Origin: Neisseriaceae bacterium JH1-16
GTDB taxonomy: Bacteria; Pseudomonadota; Gammaproteobacteria; Burkholderiales; Chromobacteriaceae
Direction: 5' to 3'
NCBI GenBank assembly: GCA_025989215.1
Contig: JAPDNP010000004.1
Coordinates: forward strand, 310,001-374,000
DNA length: 64,000 nucleotides
This document shows positions 15,263 to 24,855 of this stretch, one piece after another. A program made the position numbers and the translations under genes. The notes below the pieces were generated by a model that was given only the letters and a program-made list of their open reading frames with translations, did not search any database and was not told where the DNA came from. Positions within the stretch are counted from its first letter, which is position 1. Each line of letters begins with the position of its first letter.

Positions 15263-15598
15263 TCAGCCGGGCAGCGGCGGACGGCTATCGCGCCACTCAT
15301 CGATCGTGGCACCGGCCGCCGCTGCACCCTGCTTCTCGAGAAAGTGCACGAAGGCCAGCACCTCGGCCACCGCCCGATAGAGCTCGGGGGGGATATGCTG
15401 GTCGAGGTCGACCTGCATCAACAGCGATACCAGCGCCGGCGAGTCGTGCACGAACACCCCGGCCTCGCGCGCCCGGGCGATCAAGCGATCGGCCAGCTCG
15501 CCATAGCCCTTTGCCACCACCTGCGGCGCCCGGCTGCCCTGACGGTAGCGCAACGCCACCGCCGAGCGGCGGTCCGATTTATCCAGGCTTGTGCTCAT
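15263..15598 (-). CDS. FlhB-like C-terminal domain protein (EscU/YscU/HrcU family, short form)
   Basis: 111 residues matching only the cytoplasmic domain of FlhB: AVALRYRQGSRAPQVVAKGY, then ADRLIARAREAGVFVHDSPA and LLMQVDLDQHIPPELYRAVA. It lacks the membrane part and the NPTH autocleavage motif that precedes this region in full FlhB. Such stand-alone FlhB2-like proteins sit next to fliK in many beta- and gammaproteobacteria and can substitute for the FlhB C-terminal domain. Its start overlaps the fliK stop by 20 bp. Confidence 0.85.
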   Translation of the reverse strand: MSTSLDKSDRRSAVALRYRQGSRAPQVVAKGYGELADRLIARAREAGVFVHDSPALVSLLMQVDLDQHIPPELYRAVAEVLAFVHFLEKQGAAAAGATIDEWRDSRPPLPG

Positions 15599-16709
15599 CG
15601 TTCACCGTCATCAGGGAAAGGGACAGACCGGCCGCGGCCAGGCTGTTGTGCAGGCGATCCTGGTGTTCGCGGATCAGCGCCACCGTGTCGGGATCGTTGG
15701 CGTGGAAGCGCAATTGCAGCGTACCGCCACTCAGGGTCAGGTTGGCATTGATGCCGCCGAGCTTCGGCAACTGCAGCGCCAACTGGGTCTGCCAGCTGCG
15801 CGCACCCGCCTCGCCGTTCTGGCCATCGGCCTCGCGTTCGTCGACCTGCTGCTGGGTAATGCTCAGCGCCGCAGCCGCGCCCGGCCACGGCTGCATCGCC
15901 ACGGTCAGCGTGTTTTGCTCCAGGGTATCGAGCTGGCGCTGCACCAGCTGCCCCATCTCGTTCGCCGCCGCCCGCACCGTGTCGCTGGCCGGACGCAGCG
16001 TACCGGGTGTATCAGCCACGCTGGGCTCGGCAAATATTGCAGGGAAAGAGAACTTCTGCAGGCCCGCCGGCGTGCTCGGCATCAGCCGCGCCTGCGGCTC
16101 GGTACGCAGCGCCGTCAACGGCAGCTTGCCCTCCAGCCAGGCCTTCAGATGCGACTCATAGAACAGCCCGCTGCGGCTGACCAGATTCTTCAACGCTTCG
16201 GCCAACTGCGCCGGCGGCGTAGTGCCCGCCCCCGCCGCCAGCAACATCAACGGCGCACTGGCATTACCGGTGGCCGGTTTCATTCCAGGCTGCGTACCTG
16301 GCGGCAACGGCGTGTCGCGCGAGGCCGACAACAACTCGGTCAGATAGCGCGAAGCCGGGCTCAAGGTCACCGATGTCAGCCCCTGGCCGGGCTGCGCCGC
16401 CTGCTCGGCCTCCGCGACCAAGCTAAAGGTCAGCGGCGTCGTGCTCGCCACGCGCAGCGTCAGCGTGCTGCTCTTCAGCGATGCGCTCGCCGGCATGTCC
16501 AGCGTGAACAGGCTGTCCTTGATCACCGCGACAAAGCGCTGCCCGTCGAGCCGGTCGGCCACCTGGGCCACCACCTCCTCGCCGGGCTTGAGCGGCGGCA
16601 GGCGTGCCGGCAGCACGCTGGCTTCGAGCAGCAAGCGGCTCTCGGCCTGCAGGCGCGTATTGGCCAGCGCCAGGACCGGGGCTACAACTGGATTGACGGA
16701 ATTGATCAT
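15579..16709 (-). CDS. fliK: Flagellar hook-length control protein FliK
   Basis: 376 residues. The N-terminal two thirds are Pro/Ala/Gln-rich low-complexity linker; the C-terminal Flg_hook domain is recognised by LALQLPKLGGINANLTLSGG and LQLRFHANDPDTVALIREHQ. FliK measures hook length and triggers the FlhB substrate switch, consistent with the adjacent FlhB-like gene. It overlaps DUF2802 by ATGA upstream and the flhB-like gene by 20 bp downstream, so it is part of one operon. Short compared with many FliK proteins, but within range. Confidence 0.85.
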   Translation of the reverse strand: MINSVNPVVAPVLALANTRLQAESRLLLEASVLPARLPPLKPGEEVVAQVADRLDGQRFVAVIKDSLFTLDMPASASLKSSTLTLRVASTTPLTFSLVAEAEQAAQPGQGLTSVTLSPASRYLTELLSASRDTPLPPGTQPGMKPATGNASAPLMLLAAGAGTTPPAQLAEALKNLVSRSGLFYESHLKAWLEGKLPLTALRTEPQARLMPSTPAGLQKFSFPAIFAEPSVADTPGTLRPASDTVRAAANEMGQLVQRQLDTLEQNTLTVAMQPWPGAAAALSITQQQVDEREADGQNGEAGARSWQTQLALQLPKLGGINANLTLSGGTLQLRFHANDPDTVALIREHQDRLHNSLAAAGLSLSLMTVNDEHKPG

Positions 16710-17089
16710 TCGGCGGGACTGTTGCGGTACAACGAGGCGATCAACTCGGCTTCACTATGCGAGATGCCACAACGCGAGGCGACCTCGCTCGCGGACAGGC
16801 CCAGACGGACCAGATCGATGGCGTGATTGTACGGAGAGTCGGAAGACGATACCGGGACAGACATCACCGTCTTACCGGTGCGCGCAACAGGTTGCGTCGC
16901 CTTGGCCGACAGCGCCTGCACCTCTTCGGACAAGGCGTGCAGATCGCGTTGCAAATGGGAAATCTGCCGCTGCAAGCTATCCAATTGCCCGGCATGCTGA
17001 ATCCCGCGTAAGGTGCGAAACACCCACACGGCCAATCCCAACGACACCAGCAGGGCTACCCCGACCAGCGACCACAGTACTCCGTTCAC
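16706..17089 (-). CDS. DUF2802 protein with N-terminal membrane anchor
   Basis: 127 residues: an N-terminal helix (LWSLVGVALLVSLGLAVWVF), a coiled coil (LQRQISHLQRDLHALSEEVQ) and a C-terminal helix-turn-helix-like DUF2802 motif (AIDLVRLGLSASEVASRCGI, SHSEAELI). The same domain is found in genes next to flagellar/chemotaxis genes of betaproteobacteria. The stop overlaps the fliK start (ATGA). Likely inner-membrane with the C-terminus in the cytoplasm; function unknown. Confidence 0.8.
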   Translation of the reverse strand: MNGVLWSLVGVALLVSLGLAVWVFRTLRGIQHAGQLDSLQRQISHLQRDLHALSEEVQALSAKATQPVARTGKTVMSVPVSSSDSPYNHAIDLVRLGLSASEVASRCGISHSEAELIASLYRNSPAE

Positions 17090-17234
17090 GCTCGTACCCC
17101 TTCACCTGCCATCGTTTACTGGGCCTTCACTCTATGCAGTGTTCATCGTTCAGAGGCAACACCGCCCGGCACCATCGGTGCCGGGCAGGGCTTTCCTTCT
17201 TCAGTGTAAACCACTACCAAGCATGACGGCGGGG

Positions 17235-17570
17235 TCAGCGGTATGCTGAACCGATCCGCTGCAAGTTACGACCGACTCGATGGTGATCCTGCTGCTCCTG
17301 ATCGAGCTCGCTCTGTTTGGCATCCACCCCTTCCCGCGCCTTGGTCAATTGCGGCAACAGCGGCTCCAAGCAAGCCACGCATTCCCGCATCACGCCCTGC
17401 TCTCGCTCGGAGGCCGCCAGCCCTGCGAACAACGCGAGCAGCTGGTGCTCCACTTGGGCACGATCCTCGAGGCAAGACTGCAGCGACAGCCAGTCCTCCT
17501 GCTCGACTAAGCGCACCACCTGCTCGGTCAAGGCCCGATAGCGGATCAGCAGGGCGGCCCGTTCAACCAT
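17235..17570 (-). CDS. fliT: Flagellar export chaperone FliT-like protein
   Basis: 111 residues from the ATG at 17568-17570 (a GTG at 17588 would add six residues). All-helical, with LIRYRALTEQVVRLVEQEDW and C-terminal Lys/Gln-rich helix. Sequence conservation in FliT is low; identification rests mainly on size, helicity and location directly after fliS with an 8-bp overlap. FliT keeps FliD (encoded two genes upstream) competent for export. Confidence 0.7.
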   Translation of the reverse strand: MVERAALLIRYRALTEQVVRLVEQEDWLSLQSCLEDRAQVEHQLLALFAGLAASEREQGVMRECVACLEPLLPQLTKAREGVDAKQSELDQEQQDHHRVGRNLQRIGSAYR

Positions 17571-18003
17571 GGGAGGCTGCTCCAGCACCCTCTTTCAGGT
17601 GCTGTTCACGGGCGATGTGCTTCCAGCCTCCCAGCAGGGTATCGAGCACGGTAACCACCGCCTGGACATCCGCTTCGCTGTTAGTGCGATGCGCATCCGT
17701 CAGTTTCTGCTTGGAAAACAGATAAAGATCACTCAATGACCGAGCAATATCGCCACCCTTTTCGTAATTCAGAGCGGCACGCAGCCCTTCGAGGATATCG
17801 CTGGCCTTGTTGATCAGCGCTCCCTTCAGCGGCACATTACCGGTGCGAATCGCCTGCTGGGCCTGCTGTAGCGCCTCGATGGCCCCTTCATACAACAGTA
17901 CGATGAGTTCCAGCGGCGTCGCCCCCAGAACCTTGGTCTCGAGCGCGTCACTCTCATACGCCTTCTGGAATTGCTGCAACTGCCGATTCATTGCCATGAC
18001 CAT
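17563..18003 (-). CDS. fliS: Flagellar export chaperone FliS
   Basis: 146 residues with the FliS pattern: YESDALETKVLGATPLELIV, LLYEGAIEALQQAQQAI, then NKASDILEGLRAALNYEKGG and LYLFSKQKLTDAHRTN. FliS binds the C-terminus of flagellin and stops premature polymerisation. Alternative starts at 17997 and 17991. It lies 5 bp after fliD and overlaps fliT, in the usual fliD-fliS-fliT order. Confidence 0.93.
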   Translation of the reverse strand: MVMAMNRQLQQFQKAYESDALETKVLGATPLELIVLLYEGAIEALQQAQQAIRTGNVPLKGALINKASDILEGLRAALNYEKGGDIARSLSDLYLFSKQKLTDAHRTNSEADVQAVVTVLDTLLGGWKHIAREQHLKEGAGAASHG

Positions 18004-18008
18004 ATCAA

Positions 18009-19409
18009 TTACATCCCAAGTGCGGAGCGCACACTGTTGAGTGAAGCCTGCATTGTCGCAATCGACGCATTCAGTGCCGAATACTGCGCGGTAAGCGCCT
18101 TCTGTCTCGAGTCCAGCCCGGTCTGGATACCCGCTTGCTGATTGGTCAAGTCACTGACCTGACTGTTCAACGAGTTTTTGCGCGATACCAGCAAGCCGTC
18201 GTAGCTGCCACCCGTGCCGCTGCCGGGGGTCTCGAGGCTGGTAATGTAGTTGACCAGACTCTTACCCGGGCCATTGTTCAACATGTTGACGACGGCGCTC
18301 GGGTTGCTCTGAATCGCCGCCAGCAACTTGGTCGAATCAAGAGAGAGTTTGCCGGCAGTGCTCGAGGTGGTGTCGCCTTGGGTGATCCCAATCGCAGTCA
18401 GCGGAGAGGAGTCTAGAGCCGTTGGACTACCATTGGCATTAAACGGCGCGGTCACCTGGGTCTGCAGCCCACTCCGAATCGACATTAGCATCGAGTCCGG
18501 GCCCCACCTCCCCGATTTCATCGTACCAATGCTGGTAATGACTTTGTTGTAGGCATCGACGAAGCCCTGCACCGTCGCGGTGATCTTATCGGTGTCCGTC
18601 TGCACGTTGACCGCGCTCGTCCCGGTCTTGTTCAGGGTGAGCGACAGCCCCTGCATCGCACTGGCAACGGTATTGCTCTGACTCTGCTGCTGCACACCAT
18701 TGATCGTGTACAGGGCATTCTTCGCCGCCTGGGTCGACGAAGTCACACTGCCGCCATTGGTGTTCAGCGCCGTGCTCAGATCCGGATCCACCGTGAAGGC
18801 ACCGGCTTGATTACCAGTCTTCTGCCCCATCAGCACCAGATTGTAGCTGGTGGCATTGCCGTTCGCGTCCAGCACCGGCGAAACCAGCGCGCTCACGCCC
18901 ATTTTGGCCTTGTTGATCGCCGCAGCCAGATCATTGAGCGAGGTGCCTCCGGTATTACCGGACAGGTCGATCTGCTGCGCAGGCGTCGAACCATTAGCCG
19001 ACACAATAGTGACGACCCGGTTAAGGCCCGCAATCGCCGCGGTCGGATCGGTCACATTCAAACCAGACAACGTCGTGGTCTGCGGCGTGGCTAGTTGCGA
19101 CACGTTGATCTGATATTGCCCGGTCGGGGTCGTACCGTCCGAGGTAGCACCTACCGTTGATGCATCGCTCGAGCTGGTCTTGCTAACCTGAAGAAAACTC
19201 GCCGACGTCATCGCCTGCATCGCACTCTTCAGACTGTCGAGGTTCGACTGGAAGGAGCCCAGGTCGGAAATCTGGCTATTGAGCGACGAGATCTTCGCCT
19301 TCACGGCGTTAAGCGGCCCTTGATAGGTCGACATCATTTGCGAGACCAAGGTCGTGACATCGATACCCAGGCCGTTCGGGGTGTTGTAACTGGTAGATGT
19401 AGTGGCCAT
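18009..19409 (-). CDS. fliD: Flagellar filament capping protein FliD (HAP2)
   Basis: 466 residues, start supported by GGAGG. The N-terminal FliD_N domain is clear (GLGIDVTTLVSQMM, then QISDLGSFQSNLDSLKSAMQ), followed by the Ser/Thr-rich variable middle, and the C-terminal FliD_C domain with NKTGTSAVNVQTDTDKITAT and a terminal coiled coil (SDLTNQQAGIQTGLDSRQKA). It forms the distal cap that folds flagellin onto the filament. Size is typical. Downstream of flaG by 35 bp, same operon. Confidence 0.95.
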   Translation of the reverse strand: MATTSTSYNTPNGLGIDVTTLVSQMMSTYQGPLNAVKAKISSLNSQISDLGSFQSNLDSLKSAMQAMTSASFLQVSKTSSSDASTVGATSDGTTPTGQYQINVSQLATPQTTTLSGLNVTDPTAAIAGLNRVVTIVSANGSTPAQQIDLSGNTGGTSLNDLAAAINKAKMGVSALVSPVLDANGNATSYNLVLMGQKTGNQAGAFTVDPDLSTALNTNGGSVTSSTQAAKNALYTINGVQQQSQSNTVASAMQGLSLTLNKTGTSAVNVQTDTDKITATVQGFVDAYNKVITSIGTMKSGRWGPDSMLMSIRSGLQTQVTAPFNANGSPTALDSSPLTAIGITQGDTTSSTAGKLSLDSTKLLAAIQSNPSAVVNMLNNGPGKSLVNYITSLETPGSGTGGSYDGLLVSRKNSLNSQVSDLTNQQAGIQTGLDSRQKALTAQYSALNASIATMQASLNSVRSALGM

Positions 19410-19444
19410 GACTTCCTCCGTGGGATGAATTGTATGACGATCGC

Positions 19445-19864
19445 TCAGGCTTGGTCACGAACCAACAGACCCTGCAAACGGTCCAGCGCCTGCGCCAGCC
19501 TCACCGCCTCCTCCGACGGAATCTGACGGATCACTTCCTTGGTACCGCGGTTCACCACCTTGACCACCGGGGTGTCGGTATCTTTATCGGTAGTAAATTC
19601 CAGATCGCTGTTAAACAGCGATACCGTGTCGTTGAGCTTTTTCAGGCTCTGGCCGAGCGTCTGCTCATCAGGCTGCGTCTGCTCGCCATTGTGCAGGCTG
19701 GCCGCCAGCTCGTTGTCACGGCCATTGATCACCGGGACCACCCGGCCACTATCCGGCACCGCAGCCGGTGCCTGGTTACCCGCAAACTGAGGTAGTTGTT
19801 CCGTAGGGCGCGTAGCCACCGGCAGGGTGGCTACACTCACTAGCGGCGAGAAAGTCGTTTGCAT
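19445..19864 (-). CDS. flaG: FlaG family flagellar protein
   Basis: 139 residues: a Pro/Ala-rich N-terminal half, then the FlaG domain SLKKLNDTVSLFNSDLEFTT..TPVVKVVNRGTKEVIRQIPSEEAV. FlaG proteins influence filament length; precise role unclear. AAGGGA precedes the start. Located between fliC and fliD as in many polar-flagellated bacteria. Confidence 0.9.
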   Translation of the reverse strand: MQTTFSPLVSVATLPVATRPTEQLPQFAGNQAPAAVPDSGRVVPVINGRDNELAASLHNGEQTQPDEQTLGQSLKKLNDTVSLFNSDLEFTTDKDTDTPVVKVVNRGTKEVIRQIPSEEAVRLAQALDRLQGLLVRDQA

Positions 19865-19888
19865 AACAAAATCCCTTCAATCAAGCGG

Positions 19889-19911
19889 AAAAGCCCCGGA
19901 CAAACCGGGGC
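19889..19911 (-). terminator. Terminator of the flagellin gene
   Basis: On the minus strand GCCCCGG-TTTGT-CCGGGGC followed by TTTT, 37 bp after the fliC stop. Confidence 0.88.
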
Positions 19912-19947
19912 CTCTTTAAACCGCTAGCGAGGCTACGCCCCAGCCGA

Positions 19948-20781
19948 TTACTTCAGCAGGCTCAGTGCCGATTGCGGCAGCTGGTTAGCCTGCGACAGCA
20001 TGGCGGTGCCGGCTTGCTGGATGATCTGGTTACGGGTCAGGTTGGCCGATTCAGATGCAAAGTCGGTGTCCATGATCGCGCTCTTCGACGCGGACATGTT
20101 CTGCGAGTAGGTCTGCAGGTTGGTCACGACGGCCGCGAAACGGTTCTGTACTGCACCCAGGTTGGCGCGAGCATCGGTCAGGGTCTTGATGGTCGCGTCA
20201 GCGGTGCTTAGGAAGGCCTGGGCGGCGCCCTGAGTACTCAGGTCGATCTTAGTCGCACCGGCAAACGCCGTCAGGTTGGCGGTGCAGACGGTGATCTGGT
20301 CAGACTGGGTGGAGGCACCGGCGCCGACCTGGAAGGTAATGCCACTATTAACGCCGGCATTAGTATCGAACAGTGCAATGCCGTTGAACTTAGCGGCGGA
20401 GATCACGCGGGCGTTTTCAGCGGTCAGTTGGTCAACTTCACCCTGGATCTGGGTACGGTCGGACGATTGCAAAGTACCGTTGGCCGCCTGCACCGCCAGC
20501 TCGCGGATACGCTGCATGTTGTCGTTCAGCTGCGACAGCGAGCCTTCAGCGGTCTGGGCCAGCGAGATACCGTCGTTGGCGTTGCGCACGGCCTGGTTGG
20601 AGCCACGGATCTGCGAGTCCATACCGGTAGCAATGGCGAGGCCGGCGGCATCGTCCTTGGCGCTGTTCACGCGCAGGCCGGAAGACAGACGCTGCAGCGA
20701 GGTTGCCAGCGCGCTGTTCGACTTGTTCAGGTTGTTCTGCGCCATCAGCGACGAAATATTGGTATTAACGGCGAGTGCCAT
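19948..20781 (-). CDS. fliC: Flagellin
   Basis: 277 residues from MALAVNTNISSLMAQ, with AGGAG nine bases upstream; a longer frame to 20844 is rejected because the family starts here. The D0/D1 N-terminal helices (LQRLSSGLRVNSAKDDAAGL, QTAEGSLSQLNDNMQRIREL) and C-terminal helices (ANLGAVQNRFAAVVTNLQTY, ending SALSLLK) are intact. The surface domains are almost absent, making a short flagellin. One cysteine (ITVCTANL) is unusual, since flagellins normally lack Cys. A sigma-28 promoter lies 76-102 bp upstream. Confidence 0.97.
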   Translation of the reverse strand: MALAVNTNISSLMAQNNLNKSNSALATSLQRLSSGLRVNSAKDDAAGLAIATGMDSQIRGSNQAVRNANDGISLAQTAEGSLSQLNDNMQRIRELAVQAANGTLQSSDRTQIQGEVDQLTAENARVISAAKFNGIALFDTNAGVNSGITFQVGAGASTQSDQITVCTANLTAFAGATKIDLSTQGAAQAFLSTADATIKTLTDARANLGAVQNRFAAVVTNLQTYSQNMSASKSAIMDTDFASESANLTRNQIIQQAGTAMLSQANQLPQSALSLLK

Positions 20782-20856
20782 GACAAAAGCTCCTAGTAAA
20801 CGGTTTCGTTGACGGTATGTCATTGGCGGCAACGAAACCGTCACCGCTCTTCCAGA

Positions 20857-20883
20857 CTATCGGCGCTACCCAAGATGACTTTA
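20857..20883 (-). promoter_or_regulatory. Sigma-28 (FliA) promoter of flagellin
   Basis: On the minus strand TAAA (20880-20883) is followed after exactly 15 bases by GCCGATAG (20857-20864), matching the FliA consensus TAAA-N15-GCCGATAA in 11 of 12 positions. Confidence 0.85.
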
Positions 20884-21011
20884 GTCAGCCGGCTAAAAAT
20901 TTTTCCCGCCTAACCGCCGGTCACCAGCCTATTAAAGTTTTACCAGCACAAGCAGATAGCTAAGCTATCTGCTTACCGTTCCGGTCAACCGGCTCTCTTA
21001 AGGACCTTCGC

Positions 21012-22721
21012 ATGACTACCTCAACTCCGTCGGTTCTCGCTACAGATCTGCCGACGGATCTGCTTCGCCTCGTCCGAGAACACTACGATAATCGCCACTA
21101 TCAGGATTGCCTGGATCTGCTTGAGTCGTACGACTGCGCCACGAATGCCAAGGCTCTAGGGCTCAAGGGGCTGGCACTCGCTCAACTCGGCCAGGACCAG
21201 GCGGCCCTGGAAATCGCTAACGCGGCTCTGGCGCTCGAGCCCGACGTCGAAATCCTGATGCTTATCACCAACCTGCTGATCAACGCCCACGAATACGCAC
21301 TCGCCTTGCGCCATCTGGAGCTGCAGATCAAGATGGAAGGAACCCCATCACTCGATATCCTTGTATGGCGCAAGACCCTCAAGGCCAGATTGTGCGACTG
21401 GGACAACTACGCTGAACTGGACGCACAGTTAGTTGACATGCTGGCCGATGGCCATGCTTGTCGATATCCATTTCATATTCTGAATCTGCCGGGCCCGGCG
21501 TCGATCCAGTTGGTGAGCAATGTACGGGCCGCTCACCTCTTCTATAGCCAGCACTACGAAGCCGCGTTTCCAGTCCGCCCCCTTCTCTCGATGCCGGCAC
21601 GACCGCGCATCGGCTATCTCAGCAACGACTTCTATAATCACGCCACCGCGTTTCTGCTGTCAGGTGTCCTCGAAGCACACGATCGCGAGCGGTTTGAGAT
21701 CGTCGGCATCACCTGGGGCAGCGCCAACCGCCAAAGCGATGAATTCAAAGAGCGAACCTTTGCGCAGTTCGACGAATGGATAGACATCGAGAACCTGTCA
21801 AATGCCGAAGCGGCCCAACGCATCCACGACGCCGACATCGACATCCTGGTTGACCTGAAGGGTTACACCCGCGACAACCGCGTCGACATCCTGGCATTCC
21901 GACCAGCACCGATCCAGGTGAACTACCTCGGCTTCCCAGGTACGATGGGGACACCGTTCCACGACTACATCGTTGCCGACCCGTTCCTGATTCCCGAGTC
22001 GATGCGCCACTACTACACCGAGTTCATCGCCTACCTGCCCGACAGCTACCAGCCGAATGACCAGCGTCGACCGGTCTGCCCGGTAAGCACCAGCCGGGCC
22101 GAGCACGGCCTCCCTGAAAACAACTTTGTATTTTGCTCGTTCAACCAGAGCTACAAGATTCATCCGGAGCTGTTCAGCCTGTGGTGCGAGATCCTGAAGG
22201 CGGTTCCAGACAGCGTGCTGTGGCTATGGCTCGACACCGAGCAGGCGCGCTTCAACCTGCAGCGCAGCGCCGAAGCACACGGCATCGCACCGGAACGGCT
22301 CGTGTTCGCCACGGCGATACCGAACGATCGCCACCTCGAGCGACTCCGGCACGCCGACCTGTTCCTCGACACCTTCCCGATCAACGCCCACACCACGGCC
22401 AGCGATGCGCTGTTTGCCGGGGTGCCGGTGCTCACCTGCGCCGGCGAGACGTTTGCATCACGGGTGGCGGGCAGCCTGTTGTCGGCCATCCCGGCTCCAG
22501 ACCTGATCTGCAACGACTTTAGTGAGTACTTCCACAAGGCGGTGGCTTACGCCAGCGACCGGGCGGCGGCAGCGGCGACCAAGCAGCAACTGAAGTCGAT
22601 GATTTGCGACACCCCGCTCTATCAAACCGAGCGCTACACCCGGCATCTTGAACAAGCCTATTCGACGATGCTGCTCAACCACATCAATCAGCAGCACGGC
22701 GATTTTTCGGTAAGTCACTGA
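21012..22721 (+). CDS. GT41 (SPINDLY/OGT-like) O-glycosyltransferase with N-terminal TPR
   Basis: 569 residues. The first 130 are TPR-like helices (CLDLLESYDCATNAKALGLK, ALAQLGQDQAALEIANAALA). The catalytic part shows the family hallmarks RIGYLSNDFYNHATAFLL, DILVDLKGYTRDNRVDILAF, RPAPIQVNYLGFPGTMG and DYIVADPFLIP, then NNFVFCSFNQSYKIHPELF and FLDTFPINAHTTASDALFAG (UDP-sugar contact). GT41 enzymes transfer GlcNAc-type sugars to Ser/Thr. Its place divergent from fliC makes flagellin the likely acceptor (inference). No genes for the donor sugar are adjacent except the CDP-sugar cluster that follows. Confidence 0.9.
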   Translation: MTTSTPSVLATDLPTDLLRLVREHYDNRHYQDCLDLLESYDCATNAKALGLKGLALAQLGQDQAALEIANAALALEPDVEILMLITNLLINAHEYALALRHLELQIKMEGTPSLDILVWRKTLKARLCDWDNYAELDAQLVDMLADGHACRYPFHILNLPGPASIQLVSNVRAAHLFYSQHYEAAFPVRPLLSMPARPRIGYLSNDFYNHATAFLLSGVLEAHDRERFEIVGITWGSANRQSDEFKERTFAQFDEWIDIENLSNAEAAQRIHDADIDILVDLKGYTRDNRVDILAFRPAPIQVNYLGFPGTMGTPFHDYIVADPFLIPESMRHYYTEFIAYLPDSYQPNDQRRPVCPVSTSRAEHGLPENNFVFCSFNQSYKIHPELFSLWCEILKAVPDSVLWLWLDTEQARFNLQRSAEAHGIAPERLVFATAIPNDRHLERLRHADLFLDTFPINAHTTASDALFAGVPVLTCAGETFASRVAGSLLSAIPAPDLICNDFSEYFHKAVAYASDRAAAAATKQQLKSMICDTPLYQTERYTRHLEQAYSTMLLNHINQQHGDFSVSH

Positions 22722-22728
22722 TGCTGCG

Positions 22729-22762
22729 CACGGTTGTCGGCATGTCCTTGCCGACAATCGTG
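22729..22762 (+). terminator. Strong hairpin after the GT41 gene
   Basis: CACGGTTGTCGGCA-TGTCCT-TGCCGACAATCGTG, a 14-bp stem with one G-T type mismatch. There is no T run, so it may act as a 3' stability hairpin rather than an intrinsic terminator. Confidence 0.6.
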
Positions 22763-23002
22763 CAAGACTCATTGAAGTTCAAATCGCGTCGATAAAGAGG
22801 CAGGCTTGGCATGAGGTCGAACACATGCTGATGACCTATGCACTGACGATCAAATCCGTGGAATACTTTGCCTCGTCGAAAGCGGCCCTTCGAGCTCGGG
22901 GTCCGTCCAAGGCAAAGCAGGGCAGGGACTGGGTCATTAAGGGATGACCTTATTAATCTATCGTCATATTTATTTCATAGCCCCCATTAAAGTCGACATA
23001 AA
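22763..23002. other. Intergenic region upstream of the glycan operon
   Basis: No gene recognised. AT-rich DNA near 22945-22990 is the likely promoter zone of the eleven-gene operon. Confidence 0.4.
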
Positions 23003-23776
23003 ATGAAGGCAGTCATTCTTGCTGGTGGATTAGGCACACGGATTAGCGAAGAGTCCCACCTTCGCCCGAAACCGATGATAGAAGTCGGTGGGCGCCCGAT
23101 TCTCTGGCACATCATGAAAATCTACTCCTACCACGGAGTGAACGACTTCATCATCTGCCTGGGCTACAAGGGCTATATGATCAAGGAATACTTCGCGAAC
23201 TATTTCCTGCACATGTCGGACGTCACCTTCGACATGAAGGAAAACGCGATGACCGTGCATCAGAAACACGCCGAACCGTGGCGGGTGACCCTGGTCGATA
23301 CCGGCGAGCACGCGATGACCGGCGGCCGCCTGAAGCGCGTCCGTGACTATCTGGACGACGACGAACCGTTCTGCTTCACCTATGGTGACGGCGTCGCCGA
23401 CATCGACATCGGCGCCGAAATCGCCTTCCACCGCGAGCACAAGCGCCTGGCCACCGTGGCGGCAGTGCAGCCGCCGGGGCGCTATGGCGCGTTGCGCCGC
23501 GACGGCAACAGCGTGGTCGGTTTCCAGGAGAAACCGCCGGGCGACGATGGCGCGTGGATCAACGGCGGCTTCTTCGTGCTATCCCCGTCAGTGATCGACT
23601 ACATCGAGGCCGACGACACCCCTTGGGAAGGCGCTCCGCTGGAGGCGCTGGCGGCCAAGGGCCAGTTGCAGTCCTACGAACACCACGGCTTCTGGCAGCC
23701 GATGGACACCCTGCGCGACAAGACCTATCTGGAATCGCTCTGGCAATCGGGCAAGGCGCCGTGGAAGCTATGGTGA
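23003..23776 (+). CDS. rfbF: Glucose-1-phosphate cytidylyltransferase
   Basis: 257 residues, full length. Nucleotidyltransferase signature [40 protein letters not shown], then [14 protein letters not shown] (metal-binding Asp) and [36 protein letters not shown]. This combination (with the GVADIDI loop) is specific for RfbF/DdhA, which makes CDP-glucose from CTP and glucose-1-phosphate. First gene of the operon; its stop overlaps the rfbG start by 7 bp. Confidence 0.96.
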   Translation: MKAVILAGGLGTRISEESHLRPKPMIEVGGRPILWHIMKIYSYHGVNDFIICLGYKGYMIKEYFANYFLHMSDVTFDMKENAMTVHQKHAEPWRVTLVDTGEHAMTGGRLKRVRDYLDDDEPFCFTYGDGVADIDIGAEIAFHREHKRLATVAAVQPPGRYGALRRDGNSVVGFQEKPPGDDGAWINGGFFVLSPSVIDYIEADDTPWEGAPLEALAAKGQLQSYEHHGFWQPMDTLRDKTYLESLWQSGKAPWKLW

Positions 23777-24855
23777 GTCCGAATCCGGCGATCTGGGCGG
23801 GACGGCGGGTCTTGGTCACCGGCCACACCGGCTTCAAGGGCGGCTGGCTTGCGCTGTGGCTGCACAGCCTGGGCGCCAAGGTAGTCGGCTATGCGCTACC
23901 GCCGACCGGCTCGCCCGACCTGTTCACGCTGGCCGGCGTGGCGGACACACTGAGCGGCCAGCATCTGGCCGACCTGCGCGATGCCGAGTGTCTGACGCAG
24001 GCGCTACGCCAGGCCGAGCCCGAGGTGGTCCTGCACCTGGCCGCGCAACCCTTGGTGCGTACCTCGTACCGCGATCCGGTCGACACCTTCGCGACCAATG
24101 TGATGGGCACCGTCAATGTGCTAGAAGCGGTCCGCCAGTGCCCTAGCGTGAAGGCCGTGGTCGTCGTGACCACCGACAAATGCTACGAGAACCGGGAATG
24201 GGCCTGGGGCTACCGGGAAAACGACCCGCTGGGTGGCCATGACCCATACAGCGCGTCCAAGGCCTGCACCGAAATTGTCGCGGCCAGCTACCGTCGCGCC
24301 TTTTTCCAGAATGGCCCACTGTTGGCGACCGCCCGCGCCGGCAATGTGATCGGCGGCGGCGACTGGTCGGAAGACCGGCTCGTGCCAGATGCGGTACGCG
24401 CTGTGGGTAAACGCGAGCCGCTGGTGATCCGCTCACCGCACGCCACCCGGCCGTGGCAGCACGTGCTGGAGCCGCTCAACGGCTATCTGATGTTGGCCGA
24501 ACGGCTGCTGGCCGGCGATGCGTCCTGTGCCGGCGCGTGGAACTTCGGCCCGGACAGCAGCGCCAACTTGAGCGTTGCCAAGCTGCTCGACGGCCTACAG
24601 CGCTATTGGCCGGAGCTGAACTGGTGTCTCGACGACAACGCCGGCCAGGCGCCGCACGAGGCCAATCTGCTCTACCTCGACTCCAGCCTAGCCCGCCAGC
24701 GCTTGGGCTGGCAGCCGGTGTGGTCGCTGGAAGAGACGCTGGAACAGACCGCCAGCTGGTACCAGCAGGTCTTGGCCGAACCGAGCATGGCGCGCCAGTA
24801 CTGCGAACGCCAGATCCAGCGCTTTAGCGCAGCCGCCCGCAAGGAGCCGCGATGA
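23770..24855 (+). CDS. rfbG: CDP-glucose 4,6-dehydratase
   Basis: 361 residues from ATG 23770. Extended SDR fold: [20 protein letters not shown] (Gly-rich NAD site, typical of RfbG), then [32 protein letters not shown], active-site [10 protein letters not shown] (YxxxK), and [20 protein letters not shown]. It converts CDP-glucose to CDP-4-dehydro-6-deoxyglucose, the precursor for dideoxy- or branched sugars made by the following enzymes. Overlaps rfbF and the next gene (ATGA). Confidence 0.96.
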   Translation: MVSPNPAIWAGRRVLVTGHTGFKGGWLALWLHSLGAKVVGYALPPTGSPDLFTLAGVADTLSGQHLADLRDAECLTQALRQAEPEVVLHLAAQPLVRTSYRDPVDTFATNVMGTVNVLEAVRQCPSVKAVVVVTTDKCYENREWAWGYRENDPLGGHDPYSASKACTEIVAASYRRAFFQNGPLLATARAGNVIGGGDWSEDRLVPDAVRAVGKREPLVIRSPHATRPWQHVLEPLNGYLMLAERLLAGDASCAGAWNFGPDSSANLSVAKLLDGLQRYWPELNWCLDDNAGQAPHEANLLYLDSSLARQRLGWQPVWSLEETLEQTASWYQQVLAEPSMARQYCERQIQRFSAAARKEPR

